A stretch of DNA of 64,000 nucleotides, taken from Rhizopus arrhizus (Eukaryota > Mucoromycota > Mucoromycetes > Mucorales > Rhizopodaceae). Below, in pieces: positions 23,129-34,604 of this stretch. The DNA lies in NCBI GenBank assembly GCA_024220505.1, contig JAKZZE010000004.1, positions 1,674,001 to 1,738,000 of the forward strand. The letters run 5' to 3'. Each line of letters starts with the position of its first letter. Within the stretch, counting starts at the first letter, position 1. The notes beneath the pieces were generated by a model. The model did no database searches. It saw only the letters and a list, made by a program, of their open reading frames with translations, and was not told the origin of the DNA. A program made the translations under genes and the position numbers.

Positions 23129-24050
23129 ATGTCCAAAGAAAACCCAATACCATTATTAGCATTTCTTCCTATTTTAATATGTACTTTATCCATTCTGTTT
23201 CTTTTGGACCTGTACAGAAAAAGGAATCAAGAGCAAAGAGGTAGAGTATAAAATTATATGTTTTTGTATGTTTTAATTAATAAATACATGTAGAACGAAT
23301 TCAACAGTTTGAAGAGCAATTACACCAAGAATTACAACAAGAAATAAATTCAAATGAAGAAAATAGTGATAATGATGTTGGAGAAGGTTCTTCTACTTCT
23401 GTACATATAAAGAAGATTGGTAAAAAGAAGGGAGAAAAATTAAAACGAAAAGAAGCCAAAAGACAATATAGAGAAGTAAAATAGAATAATCTCATTTTAT
23501 TGTTTATTAAATAAGCAAATATAGTATTTGGATCAACAAATTCAAGCGAGAAAAGCACAAGAAGAGATACTTGAGGAGCAGTTTAGGCGTAAGCAATTGG
23601 AAGAATCTATTAGAAGAGCAGATGAGGTATAGAATATGAATTATATCAAAAACACGTATTGAACTTGCTTCATAGTTAGAAAAAATAAGAAAAGAAAAAG
23701 CGAAAAAGGCCAAACAAGAGGAAAAGGAAGAATTAAAAAAACAAAAAGTACAAGAAAAGAATGCGAAAGCGAGACAAACAAAATACAGCAAATACCACCA
23801 AAAGATAAAGACATGGGTAAAACAGCACAAATTTTGTGAAGTAGAAGATTTAGCCCAAGCAATGGGGTTAAATAATGAAGATACAGAATACATTCTGAAG
23901 CAGCTCTGTAAAGATGATCCAGAATTTGATTTGTGTTTATGGTCAGGGAATCAGTTTTTGTTTGTGACAAGAAATGATTATGAAAAATTCAATCAAGATT
24001 TAAAAGAGAAGGGAAAAATATCGATTCATGAAGGAAAGATTTATTATTAG
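23129..24050 (+). CDS. DDRGK1: DDRGK1/UFBP1 homologue
   Basis: Four exons (23129-23240, 23294-23475, 23525-23626, 23676-24050), 256 residues. An N-terminal membrane helix (LLAFLPILICTLSILFLLDL) is followed by a charged Glu/Lys-rich linker and coiled coil. The C-terminal winged-helix part reads KYHQKIKTWVKQHKFCEVED, then LAQAMGLNNEDTEYILKQL. That order matches DDRGK1, the ER-membrane adaptor that recruits the UFM1 E3 ligase UFL1 to ribosomes and ER-phagy sites. UFMylation has been lost in many ascomycetes, so its presence indicates an early-diverging fungus. The stop codon overlaps that of the convergent ANKRD54-like gene. Confidence 0.87.
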
Positions 24051-24884
24051 AGCATTTTATCAATAACATCTTTTAAACTCTTCATTACTAAAATATTATC
24101 ATCATTTGAATCAATCTCAATACTAGATATCTTTTTTGTTAGTTCATCCAATTCATCATCATTTTCTTTGCTTATAGAATAATGCTTTAAAAGGTTGATA
24201 ATCTATCAAGAATTGAGTTCAGAGTGCGATAATAAAGCATTCACATTACTGGTTACCTTGAGTACTTGATCTAAAGATCTATTACTGCCTGCTTGATTCA
24301 TTAATAAATCTAATCGAGAAGTTGCAAGGCTTAGAGGTGCTCTTAATTGATTTTTTTCATTGCTTGTCTTTGCTCCTATAATCCTATTAAGAAATATAAA
24401 AGATAAAATAAGTGGCTTACCATTTTCTAATAAAGTCAAGACAGTATCCACATTATTTGAAACAACAGCCAAATGAAGTGGTGTGTTTCCTACAATGTCG
24501 CCTACTGGATTATTGACATCTGCTCCATATTTTATTAATATTTTAACAAGTTCTGTATTTCCACTTGCACTCGCAATCAGCAGTGGTGTTCTTAGCTTTG
24601 AGTCACGTATACGGTCAGGATCTAAATGATGTCTATATGTCTCTAGTAAATGTACCACTTTTATACTATTTGGTTAATAATAAGCTTCTTGTTTATTTTA
24701 TTAAAATAAAAAGTATTCTACCTTTGGACAAGTCATTATTTGAACAAGCATTCATAAGATCTTCTTGCTCTTTTGTCAAGCTTAAAATTCGTTTTATTTT
24801 ACTCGATTTGTCGACTTCTTTACGAATGGTTGACTTTGTCACTTTATAATGCGTCACTAAATCGTTGGGTTTTCTTGCAGACAT
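24047..24884 (-). CDS. ANKRD54-like ankyrin-repeat protein
   Basis: Four exons (24722-24884, 24421-24657, 24257-24375, 24047-24202), 224 residues. A basic N-terminus (VTKSTIRKEVDKSSKIKRIL) precedes ankyrin repeats: SKLRTPLLIASASGNTELVK, GNTPLHLAVVSNNVDTVLTL and APLSLATSRLDLL. A helical C-terminus ends SLKDVIDKML. The layout resembles ANKRD54, a nucleocytoplasmic shuttling adaptor in animals. The splice to the last exon (IINLLKHYS) restores a segment conserved in that family. The start ATG is 127 bp from the phospholipase start on the other strand. Confidence 0.75.
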
Positions 24885-24886
24885 TT

Positions 24887-24918
<32 letters not shown>

Positions 24919-25011
24919 GTCTGCATAAACTTTTTATTTACTTGTTTATCATGTGTCAATCATTTAAATACATCGTCCTTTTCTTTCTCTCTTTCTTTTT
25001 TCTTTATTAAA
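24885..25011. promoter_or_regulatory. 127-bp divergent promoter ANKRD54-like/phospholipase B
   Basis: A poly(A) run (+ strand, about 24896-24918) lies just upstream of the ANKRD54-like start, and a pyrimidine-rich stretch lies just upstream of the phospholipase start. Each gene therefore has a T-tract upstream on its own coding strand. Confidence 0.45.
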
Positions 25012-26531
25012 ATGTATTGGCATACAGTTTTACTATTATCATTTTTTATATTAAACACATTACAACAACAAGTGGTATTAACTAATAACGCTGGATTAAT
25101 ACAACCATTTACATATGAGTGGGTTCATATTCTGGAACAATTACACAATACGTTTGGTAATCGATCCAAGTCAGAAAAAAAATGTCTTCATCAGATACCA
25201 AAGTTCAATTGTAAACCATTTTATTGGGAAGATTCTATTACGGATAGAGATGCTTATCACTTGAGACCTATTGTATTAATAATGACTTGTTATAAATGAT
25301 ATAAACTAACAGATTGATTATTTCACAGGACATAAAGTCAGTGATTGCCATCGGTGATAGCATGACTGCAGGCTTTGGTATGATGTCAGGTAAATGATTG
25401 ACTGAAAAATGTGATTTGATCTCATCATTATTATAGGTAGACCACCTTTTTCAACTATATTAGAATATAGAGGAAAAGTATTCTCGGTGGGTGGCGATGA
25501 AGGAGAATATACGATACCCAACTTTTTATCAGTTTATTCTGATGTACAAGGACCACCTGAAGGAATTACTTTGCCACTTTCAAAAGGAAAAAAACTTAAT
25601 AATGCAGTAAATATTTAAATCATTTTTCCATGTTTTATTATTAATTTTGACAAGATTACTGGTGCTAAAACTCAAGATTTAAATCAAGAAATAGAACGAT
25701 TGATCCATTTATTAAACACAAAAGAATACAAGCAAGTAAAGGATGAGTGGAAAGTGATCACTTTATTCATTGGTGCAAACAATGTCTGCGTTTTATGTAC
25801 TCCTCCTGTGACACGATTACCTGACCTGTCAGATGCAGACACATTTGAAAATGACATAAGATTAGTCTTGGAAAGATTAAGAACTGAAGTTGGCAAATCA
25901 TTTATTAACCTCGTTGGTCTCTTTAATGTAAATAACATGATCTATTTCATATGAAATACTCAAATAAATTAGGTCTCGAGCGTGTATGAAGCTACAAGAG
26001 GAGATTCTTATTGTGAAATGATTTGGGATCCTTCTTATATGGCTATTTGCTCTTGTGTACAGCAAGATGAGCAACGACGTCAAGGTAAATAAGAATTGAT
26101 ATTAGAAAAAGTTGAATTAAATAAATCTACAGCTGCAGACAGATTAATTCATGAATACAATTTGAGATTACAGAAATTAGAAAAAGAGTTCAAGTTTAAA
26201 GACAAGGAACAGTTTGGTGTGAGTTATCAGCCTGCATTCACTCAATTCCCAGTTGCAAAATATAAGCAAGCTTATTTTAGTGGCATTGACTGGTAAATAG
26301 TATGATTAAATATTGAACTTTTGATTTAATTTTAGCAGTTTTCATCCAAATAAATGTGCAAACCAAATAATGGCTATTCTATTATGGAATGTAAGTAGTC
26401 CCTTATATAAGTTACTTTGTCTAACTCATGATTAGAATATGTTTTCGAATGAAGTAGAAAAAAGAAGAAGATATGATATGGAATCACTTAAGATACAGTG
26501 TCCAAGTCCATCACGTCCTTATATAAGATAG
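25012..26531 (+). CDS. Secreted phospholipase B-like GDSL/SGNH lipase
   Basis: Eight exons (25012-25272, 25329-25389, 25437-25606, 25655-25927, 25973-26084, 26133-26292, 26336-26390, 26436-26531) give 395 residues. A hydrophobic signal peptide is followed by the SGNH blocks: block I IAIGDSMTAGFG (catalytic Ser), VGGDEGEYTIPNFL (Gly block), FIGANNVC (Asn block), and SGIDCSFHPN, whose Asp and His complete the triad. The C-rich spacing (CVLCTPP, CEMIW, CSCVQQ) suggests disulfides. Animal PLB1 enzymes hydrolyse both acyl chains of phospholipids. The short intron at 26085-26132 must use the distal acceptor; the nearer one would leave 21 nt. Confidence 0.85.
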
Positions 26532-27262
26532 TCACTAATAAAGCAAATCGCCTATTGACACATATTCCCTTTTTACTATTTTTTTTTAATATTGAAGAGA
26601 TTAGTTAAGGAATAAGAATAATTCAAATTATACAATATACATTAGCATTGGTCTGAACTCTTAAATAGGATATAATATTTCTATTCACGTCAGCGTCCTT
26701 GTAAAGTCTTTGTTATTATATTGGCCATTCTGTTTACAATCTGTCTCTTAACATTAAGTAGACTGTTGTGTACACTCCTATATCTTTATTTTTTGCTGTG
26801 GTAGTATTAGAAAGATAGAGGGGAATGTTAAAACACGAAGTGTTGATGCTGGGTATTTAGTTTGTATTTAATTTGCATATAAATTTGAGAAATATATATG
26901 TTGCATATCTCATAATGTTGCTTTTTGAACGTTGAGCTAGATTATTACTGTATGTACTATGTGTGTAAAAGTGTAATTTGATGCTCAGAATAAATCACTG
27001 TTTACATATCTAAGTCATTGCAGAAAGATGATTATATAGCAGAACTTTAAAGTATTATAAAAAATATAATATCGATTTGTATATACTGTTATCTTCTTTT
27101 TATCACTCTTAGCTATTTTGTATATTTAAATACAATGTCAATAAAGGATTTGATGTATTGGTGATGGTCAAATCGAGTTTCAAGTTAAGCTAAACACTCG
27201 TTTGAAAAGCTATAAACTGATAAAACGTTTCATTTCATCATAACAATAAAAAAAATCATATA
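26532..27262. other. Intergenic, nothing recognised
   Basis: AT-rich sequence between the phospholipase gene and the left end of the mariner element; no frame or RNA feature supported. Confidence 0.45.
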
Positions 27263-28892
27263 CAGTAGCGGACAAAACTGGTGCACAAAAATTAAAATCA
27301 ACATTGTATCTCCGCCATATGTCTGCGACTTTTGTGGCATATACCATCTGAAAGACAGTCCAAAATATACATTATGTTATGTAAACCGGAACTGTGCCGG
27401 ACATCCCCCAGGCATAAGGTCATTTTTAGTGATTTTTTGCATATTTCAATTTTCGCCAAAAATGTAGTGCTTGTCTAGCCTTCTTTCAATTTTCCCCATA
27501 TCTCTCCCGTTTGCTTTCAGATTTCACAGCATATTAGTGAATTTTAGTAGCTCTTAAAAAATATATAAAACTGTACGTATTTTGTATTTCCCATTGAGTC
27601 CCCCCTTTTGTTTTTACCCTATTCACTATAACAAAGTACTAGCCTTATATGTTTAAGAAAATAAGCAACTGTAAAAACGAAACTCTGAGATCTCGAACAC
27701 GCCTAGTTCGTACGACAGCAGATATTTCTAGAGTAACAAGGATCTCTAAATGGACAATCAACAGGAGAAAGAGGGAAGAAAGAAACTTAATGTCTTGTGA
27801 TCATGAAGGTATTCCGCTATTAGCCTGAAAAGTTATTAGTTCAGTCATCAACCTAGAGCTTGGACAAGGTCCGCTACACACAGTTCCTGATGCTCAGCAC
27901 ATTTTGAGGACCTTAAGATACAGTGTTAGCAGACTGTCAGTCTGAAGGCACTGTAGGAAGCTAGATTTTGAGTCTGGAAGTAAGGAATCGAAGAATTTCA
28001 TCAGCTGTATAAGTCGGAAAAAGCGATGAATGTGGTATCACAACAAGCCATTGTATACTATAGAGGGCTGGAAGTCTGCTATCTTTAGCAATGAAACAAA
28101 TATGAACATTATGGATGCAGATAGTATACACTAATATTGAAAGCAAGTCGAGCAACCTGAGCGATTTTTTCACGGTGATCAAACAATGAAGCATGCTGGC
28201 TGCTCTGTTATGTTTTAAGGCTGTATTAGATATTGAGGACCAGAATATGTGTGTCAGGTATACGATGGTATAATGAACTCATAAATATACACATATATTT
28301 CGCTTACTTCATACCACAAAAGCCTAGCGTATAGTAGTCTAAAACGTCGTAATCTCTCGTTTCAGTATGACAATGACACAAGGCACAAGTCGACGCATGT
28401 CACAAACTCAATATTTGATAACAGCGCTTCTGTGCTACAAGTTTAGCCGCCACTAATCCCGGCCTAAGTCCGCTTAAGCATGCCAGGTGGCAATTGATGG
28501 CAAAGGTATGATGATACGACACTAGATCAAAAAGGGTCGATGATCTTTGGAAAAGAGTAGTTAAAGAGCCGGGTTCTTTTATTGAAAATGATATACACGC
28601 ATATTATTAGCATATGCAAAGAAGAATATCCGATAATATCAAGAGATGAGATGATTATATAAAGTCTAAGATTTTAGCCACTTTTGCGGTTTTTAGAAAA
28701 TATAAGATTTTATAAATTCAAAGCACGCTTATCGCTCAGTTTTAACAATGTCATGCTTAGAACATACATAGATTACAATGACTAGTATATCCTCCTTCTA
28801 GTACAGTTTCATGACTATTGCAATTACCATGAGCAGGTAATGGTAGTTAAAAGCTAAAAAAAAGTTTTGTGCACCAGTTTTGTCCGCTACTG
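27263..28892 (+). mobile_element. Tc1/mariner-type DNA transposon, inactive
   Basis: Perfect 28-bp terminal inverted repeats (27263-27290 and 28865-28892, starting CAGTAGCGGACAAAACTGGT) are flanked by TA on both sides, the Tc1/mariner target duplication. The element is 1,630 bp. Inside, from about 27650, a broken transposase shows an N-terminal HTH-like segment (ISRVTRISKWTINRRKREE), then SAIFSNETNMNIMD where families have FSDES/FSDET, then KHAGCSVMF (GGGSVMVWG equivalent), FQYDNDTRHKS (QDNDPKH, second catalytic Asp) and VDDLWKRVVKE. Several stops and frame changes interrupt it, and the first catalytic Asp appears as Asn. It cannot make its own transposase but could be mobilised in trans. Confidence 0.88.
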
Positions 28893-28911
28893 TATTTTAT
28901 TTTATGCTATG

Positions 28912-29070
28912 CTAATCAACAATCATATTATGTCCATAAGGTCTGCTTCTATAGTCCAAACAAGATGGAATGATAGCTAAATATTCTTGTGGACTAACCA
29001 CAAAGTTGGCACATAATATAGACTGATCACTACTACTCGTCCTAATCAGATAATAAAACTCACAGAATTT
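28912..29070 (-). pseudogene. C-terminal gene scrap next to the mariner element
   Basis: A minus-strand frame reads FYYLIRTSSSDQSILCANF, VVSPQEYLAIIPSCLDYRS and RPYGHNMIVD then stop. It looks like true coding sequence, but no start, upstream exon or family was found. It ends 20 bp from the transposon. Confidence 0.25.
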
Positions 29071-30131
29071 ACTCAATTTGCTTTAAATCAATTGATGTCA
29101 GGTTCTGTACTAATGTTTTAGCCTGCTTTATCTTGTTATTTTAACGGTCTCTTTCCAAATAGATTGATGTAAAGTTTAATAATACTGTCACAAGCACATC
29201 AGTGATTATGATTCTCGAGAAAGGCAGCTAGTAGTAATCTCATCCTTTTTATATCTAATTTCATGAACCATCAACTGAATAAAGTAGGAAAACACCCTTT
29301 CTTTACGTTTGCGTTGTATAAAAAAAAAAAGAAAAAAGAGATAGTATGTGACACAAGTCATATTGTTAAATTGACTGAAAAATAGACACTTTTCAATATG
29401 GCAACCGCACAAACAACTGGTACAATCATATACTTTATATCTTTACTTAATTTTGTCAAAGGTTTACATAATCCTGTTTACAAGAAATTAGCAATGTATC
29501 TTAGAATTATTGTTTATTAAATGCTATTCTCAAAAATGATAGTACAGCTCTGAAAATTTTAAAGGAAACATAATGTAATGTTCAAACTCTCTTATGATCA
29601 GTTTTGTTTAGATGTTGCAAGTTTTAAGATTTATTATTGATTTCATCTATAATCTTTATTATACATATTAAATAACTGGCAGTATTTCTATCTTTTTGTA
29701 TTTTGTGTTAACATTGTATATGATAAGATCCAAATGTTTCTTATTCCTGCTACAAACGTTGCTAGTCTTTACAAAGAACCCTCCCTACTAATTAATTAAT
29801 TTGTGCTTATACTATATCATATCATTCTACATCAGCACATGCTAACTAATGCTAATTAACTAACAATCAAGACTGGTTAAAGATAGCTCTAAATGCGTTG
29901 CTTAATAGGAGTTTTTCAATATAAGCTCCTCATCTTTTGTAAAGACCCTAAAGGAAGAAAGCATTATCTTCAAAATCTGCGGATTAAAACCTGACAATTT
30001 TAAAGGTTGGCATCTTAGAAAAAAAAAAAAACTCCAGATGTGCACAAGGATTAGTACAATCTATTTTTATTTTTTAAAGCAAACTATGTACTTTTTTTCT
30101 TTCTTTCTTTCTTTTTTTTTTGTCTTTTATT
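29071..30131. other. Intergenic with pyrimidine-rich promoter tract
   Basis: Mostly AT-rich with nothing recognised. The last 40 bases (30092-30120) are a near-pure T/C tract directly before the next gene, a likely core-promoter element. Confidence 0.45.
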
Positions 30132-30623
30132 ATGAATTTTCCTCCTTCTACAGAGCATGCTTTGGTGTTAAACCCATCACCTAACAGAATAAATGACGAC
30201 AGTTCTCTTGACATAACTATTGAATCCATGGCCGAAGTCATTGCAGCTGCCGTTCAGCTTTCTGCTTCAAGTGGGGCTCCTTCTTCTTTATCTTTAGGAA
30301 GCGCTTCTATTCTACAACCGTTTTCAAAAATAGAAAAGAACAAAAGATATAAAAACAGTTTATTTTCAATCTTTTCATGGAAGAAAAATACGGCTGTTAA
30401 AGACACTAAAGCAGTCTCATTCAACTTTGATAACGTTTTGGGTAGTAAAGGTACTAATTCATTCCAAAAACTGGATGATGGAAAAGATGAACTGCAGTAT
30501 AGAGGCATTCAAATCAAAGAAATTAAAGCTACTCTGAAAACACTTGTCATATCAGAACATGTGCGATGCCCTATGCCACAAGTTAAGCTTGAAAGGCCTC
30601 AGTTTGCTTATATTAATTATTAA
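30132..30623 (+). CDS. Orphan single-exon protein
   Basis: A 163-residue frame starts at the first ATG after a strong T/C tract. It has no membrane helix or known motif. Visible parts are a Ser/Ala-rich segment (SSGAPSSLSLGSASI), a basic patch (EKNKRYKNSLFSIFSWKKN) and a C-terminus with RGIQIKEIKATLKTLVI then QVKLERPQFAYINY. The sequence looks structured at the C-terminal end and disordered before it. I do not recognise a family; it may be lineage-specific. The in-frame TTG 12 bases upstream is not a likely start. Confidence 0.55.
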   Translation: MNFPPSTEHALVLNPSPNRINDDSSLDITIESMAEVIAAAVQLSASSGAPSSLSLGSASILQPFSKIEKNKRYKNSLFSIFSWKKNTAVKDTKAVSFNFDNVLGSKGTNSFQKLDDGKDELQYRGIQIKEIKATLKTLVISEHVRCPMPQVKLERPQFAYINY

Positions 30624-31738
30624 AAGGCTAAACAGACGCACTGTATCATATAATTAATTTAATCATTAAAACAATAATAATTTTGCGTAACAACAATTAA
30701 AATGAGTACAAAAAAGATTAATAACGTTGGAAAATACTAATGTTTATGTACTTGAGTTTGCTATATACTTCTAACTTGTCTTTAAGGAAAGCCATTTTAA
30801 TTTTCAAAGATTAACACTCCAATATTTTCAAAAGTAAGGCCCCTTTCAAATTGACAGTTCAAGCAATAGAACTACTTATTAATGCAGTTTCCAAACATAC
30901 AAAATACTCTTGCTGGATAAAAATGAATGTTGGGCTTTTTGCATTCTCCTGCCAGGGATTACATTTGTATAATTTCGGAAACTTTTAACAGCATCACTCA
31001 TCTAAAATGATTGTGATTCAATTCACAATATATTAGCCACCTAAAATATGGTTGATGACGCCTTCTTGAATTAGTCAGATTTTTATACAATTTGACATAT
31101 TATAATATTATTTTAATATAACAATAAAGTCATGCTACTTGAAGATGAGGAAACTGTCAAGTTCAGAGTTGCAGATACCACGCTCAGAGCAATATGAAAA
31201 CCATCACTGAGGTCTTAAGCTTTGATTCTTAACTGATTTGTCCTTTCGTTTGATAAAATACATATTTCTGCAATGGAAAGGACTGTTTTCTATCGGTCAT
31301 ATGACAATACCAAAAATCATTATTTAGGCTCGTAAAACCATAAAATTCCAAGAAATTGCATCAAATAAAGCAATAAATAAACAAAAATGTTTGTAAGATT
31401 AATTCCATCTGTAAAAGCTTTTTATAATAGGGTAAATTGAATTCTGGAAAGTATTATATGTTAGCTACACATTGTGTTTATTATATGTAATTGAAAAGTT
31501 TGATTTTATAATCATTTTATATTTAATTCTTAATATGATCATTATACGTTAATATAACTGCAGTCTCTCTTGCTTAAAAGTGTTCGTCTGCTAATTAAAC
31601 TGTCTGATAGGTAGACTAAGCAAAATAGTTGGAAAGTAATAAAGTCACTTTGAAGCTTATTTGACTATAAACCATTTTAAAGTCAGCCTTTTCATTATCG
31701 AAATCAGGCTTACATTTTTTTTTTTTACTTTTTGTACA
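30624..31738. other. Intergenic, nothing recognised
   Basis: About 1.1 kb of AT-rich sequence between the orphan gene and REX3. Confidence 0.45.
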
Positions 31739-33648
31739 ATGCTTCCTTCTTTAGGCCTTTTCAAATCTTTACCATGTCCTCTTTTTCCGCAATGTAATAG
31801 AGATCCATGCTTTTTCTCGCATGATAAGGCATTGTGTGGTACGCTATCTCCTTTTTTGAAGAAATAAAATTGATTTAAAGCAATAACATCAGATCCATTA
31901 TGTAGATCGTCCTACTTCAGCAATAAAGCGCCAAAAAATAGAAATTACTTCATCGTCGAAGGAAGTTGCACTGAAGCGTCAAAAAATTAATTCTCCAATC
32001 TCTATGACCACGGCTGCTAGTACCGTAATGACATCTTTACCAAGAAAGGGTAAAATAAATGGTTTGATCTTATGCTTTTTTTTTTTTACTTATTGAAATT
32101 TAGTTGTAGCAACTGTTCCATCGAGTAAACATCCAGTTTCAGCATTAGCTGCTTACAAAGCAAGATTGAACAAGCCGGCAGCTGATACTACTCCTACTGC
32201 TGCTGCTGCAACAGTTGCTAGCATAAATACGACCAAAAGAGTAGCTCATACTACTACCGTAATATATGCTTTTCTTTTTTTCTGTATCTTAAGTACTTAA
32301 CATCTTTGGATAGTCAAACAGCAAACCCACAGGTCCACCAGCTATCCTGCCCAATATTAGATCAAAGATACCCATCAAGGATCGACAGGTAAAAAAAAAA
32401 AGATACTAAATATTTTTTTAAAAACAAACATGCTGACAGATTCCCAAAAAAAAGTTAATAGCCAATAAATTATTCGAGGGATATAAACGCATTTATGACC
32501 CCATTCTTTCTTTAAGGCCCACAATAGCTACAGAACATGCTGAACAGCAAGAAGCAATCATATTAAATAGTACAGCTAACCTGGCAGGATATAAGCAAAA
32601 GGCTGTCTCAATCTTGGGCAGCTTGAAGAAACGACCAGTGAGCACAGGTCCGGAGGATGTAGGTATTGATGGTGAATGGAAAGATCCTGCGCTGAAGCAA
32701 AATGACCTAAAGGCGCTTTTGGAAAGGCTGGATGAGTGTATAGTCTCTCTTGATGGGCTTCAAGAACTAGGGTACCCTTTACCCGATCTGTTACATTCTG
32801 CTGAAGAAGAGAGCAAGATTGAGGTGGGTAGTCAAGCAGTGTGTGACAGGTGTCAAAAAGTGTATGTTGTAAAGGACATCTTGGATAAAAGCGATGCAGA
32901 GGTCTGCTTGCACCACCCGCGAAGGATGAAGACAGTGCTTGTCAATGGTGAAAAAAAGCGTGTGTATCGATGTTGTGAGGATGCACTTGAAAGTATTGGA
33001 TGTGCTCGAGGGCCTCATGTTTATAAGGAAGACAATTTGAATGCTTTACATAACAAGATACCTTTTATAAGAGCACCCGTTTACGATTCCAATAATACAA
33101 ATAGACGCAAATTGGTTGCACTGGATTGTGAAATGGGTTATACGACGGCAGGAATGGAGTTGATCAGATTGACAGTGGTAGATGAAGAAAAAAATAAGTT
33201 GCTGGATGAATTGGTTTTGCCTTCAAATATGGTGATTGATTTAAATACGCAGTTTAGTGGTGTAAAAACACTTGAAGGAGTGAAGCATGACCTTTTCAGT
33301 CTAAGAAAGGAATTATTCAAATATGTTGATCAAGACACAGTTATCGTAGGTCATGGTTTAGAAAATGACATGTGTGCATTAAGGCTCATTCATACAAAGA
33401 TTGTGGACACTGTCGCCGTAAGTTATTTTTTTCCATGTAATAATGTTTAAATAGGTTTATTTAAAAAATTTATATATTTTTAGCTATTCCCTCACAAGGC
33501 AGGCCTTCCTTATAGAAACAGTCTTCGTACACTTGCCTCTGCAATAACAAAAAAGTTCATTCAAGAAGGATCGGATGGACATGATTCATTAGAAGATGCT
33601 AGTATTTGTATAGATTTACTGAAAGAATACATCAAGCGAAAGAAATAA
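31739..33648 (+). CDS. REX3: REX3/REXO1-type RNA exonuclease with CCCH finger
   Basis: Six exons (31739-31838, 31906-32049, 32104-32258, 32314-32388, 32440-33417, 33484-33648), 538 residues. An N-terminal zinc finger CPLFPQCNRDPCFFSH has C-x5-C-x4-C-x3-H spacing. A Ser/Thr/Ala-rich linker and a second Cys-rich part (CDRCQKVY...YRCC...CARGPHVY) follow. The DEDDh exonuclease core shows Exo I LVALDCEMGYTTAGMELIRL, Exo II VIVGHGLENDMCALRLIH and Exo III HDSLEDASICIDLLKEY. This is the order in yeast Rex3 and animal REXO1, which trim structured RNAs such as RNase MRP RNA. The first intron must use the acceptor at 31905, since earlier AGs give stops. The stop lies one base from that of the convergent glycosylase gene. 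Confidence 0.9.
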
Positions 33649-33649
33649 A

Positions 33650-34343
33650 TTATTTTTGCGATGGTGGTGGAAATACCTTGTCTTGTCGCTCTGCAATTTC
33701 TGTTAGCTCTTGAAAAAACCTATATAGGAAAAGTTTAAAATTCGTAGATTAGGCTATATAAACCCTTTTACCTTATTCTGTCCGGTTTTTTGTATGCTGT
33801 AACAAGCCCACTTGTGCTTGGCATAACAAAAACAACTGTTTCACCTTCACCATTTGACCACTTTATACTAGTGTTTGCTTGAAGTCCCAATTGAGGACAC
33901 TTCTTTTTTGAATATATTTCATAAATGCCTTTTCCTATAAAGCAAGCAACTCTGGGTCGGTATTCTTCAATCTTACTATTCAATATCGGTATTCCTTCCT
34001 GTTGCTCAGCTATGGTCAAATCGGACATTCTTCTTGTTGTCCTCGGAGTCAGGTTGGTAAAGCCTAACCTGTACAACTTTGGTGTGTCCACATCATCAAT
34101 ATATGTTAGTTTTTTGTCTACAAGACTACTTCCTGACAGAGACGGCCAAAAATGATTTGTAGGACTTGCGTAGTGATGACCTTTAGCTCCACTAGTAAGC
34201 CCTGGGTTGATGCCAATAAATAAAACCTTCAAATCATAGTCTAACAGATCTGGAACACCTTTGTCGTCTGGCAATGTCGGCACTGGTGTTACTTCAGACT
34301 TTTTAAAATAGGGTGAATATCTCGTAGTCCGTGTTGGGATCAT
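33650..34343 (-). CDS. TDG/MUG-type G/T(U) mismatch DNA glycosylase
   Basis: Two exons (33772-34343, 33650-33719), 213 residues. LKVLFIGINPGLTSGAKGHH carries the catalytic Asn of the GINPG motif of thymine-DNA glycosylase; HYASPTNHFWPSL, FTNLTPRTTRRMSDL, CFIGKGIYEIYS and VMPSTSGLV follow in family order. It is close in length to the catalytic core and lacks the long SUMO-binding tails of animal TDG. It would remove uracil or thymine opposite guanine in the nucleus. The ATG at 34343 (MIPTRTTRYSPYF) was chosen over one at 34427, which adds an unrelated hydrophobic leader. Confidence 0.9.
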
Positions 34344-34446
34344 GTATTCTTTGTTAAGAAATAAAAAAATTGAAGCATGCAGACTCAAGTAGTTGCGGTG
34401 TTCCAAAAATGACATCACAGTGAGCATTGATTTCGTAACAAAACGT

Positions 34447-34597
34447 ATGGCGGATGAAGAGTATTTCCATCAAACTATTAATAAGGTATGTATACCTGAA
34501 AGCTACAGAACACAATTCATTTTGAAAGAAGCTTTTTTTATAGATGAGAACTTTAAGTTTATTAAAACTCATCAAAGAGTATAAGAATAAAAAGTGA
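34447..34597 (+). other. Possible tiny spliced ORF or truncated gene start
   Basis: ATG at 34447 opens MADEEYFHQTINK, followed by a good-looking intron (34486-34543, GTATGT...TTATAG) and MRTLSLLKLIKEYKNKK stop, 30 residues. It sits divergent from the glycosylase gene and ends where a LINE remnant begins. It could be the 5' end of a gene destroyed by that insertion, or chance. Confidence 0.2.
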
Positions 34598-34604
34598 TGC
34601 AAAT

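Noticed and set aside
24693..24959. Longer N-terminus for the ANKRD54-like protein
   Set aside because: The extra residues are encoded by the A/T-run promoter; the ATG at 24884 directly precedes the natural-looking protein.
26085..26105. 21-nt intron in the phospholipase gene
   Set aside because: Too short to splice; the distal acceptor at 26132 gives a 48-nt intron in the same frame.
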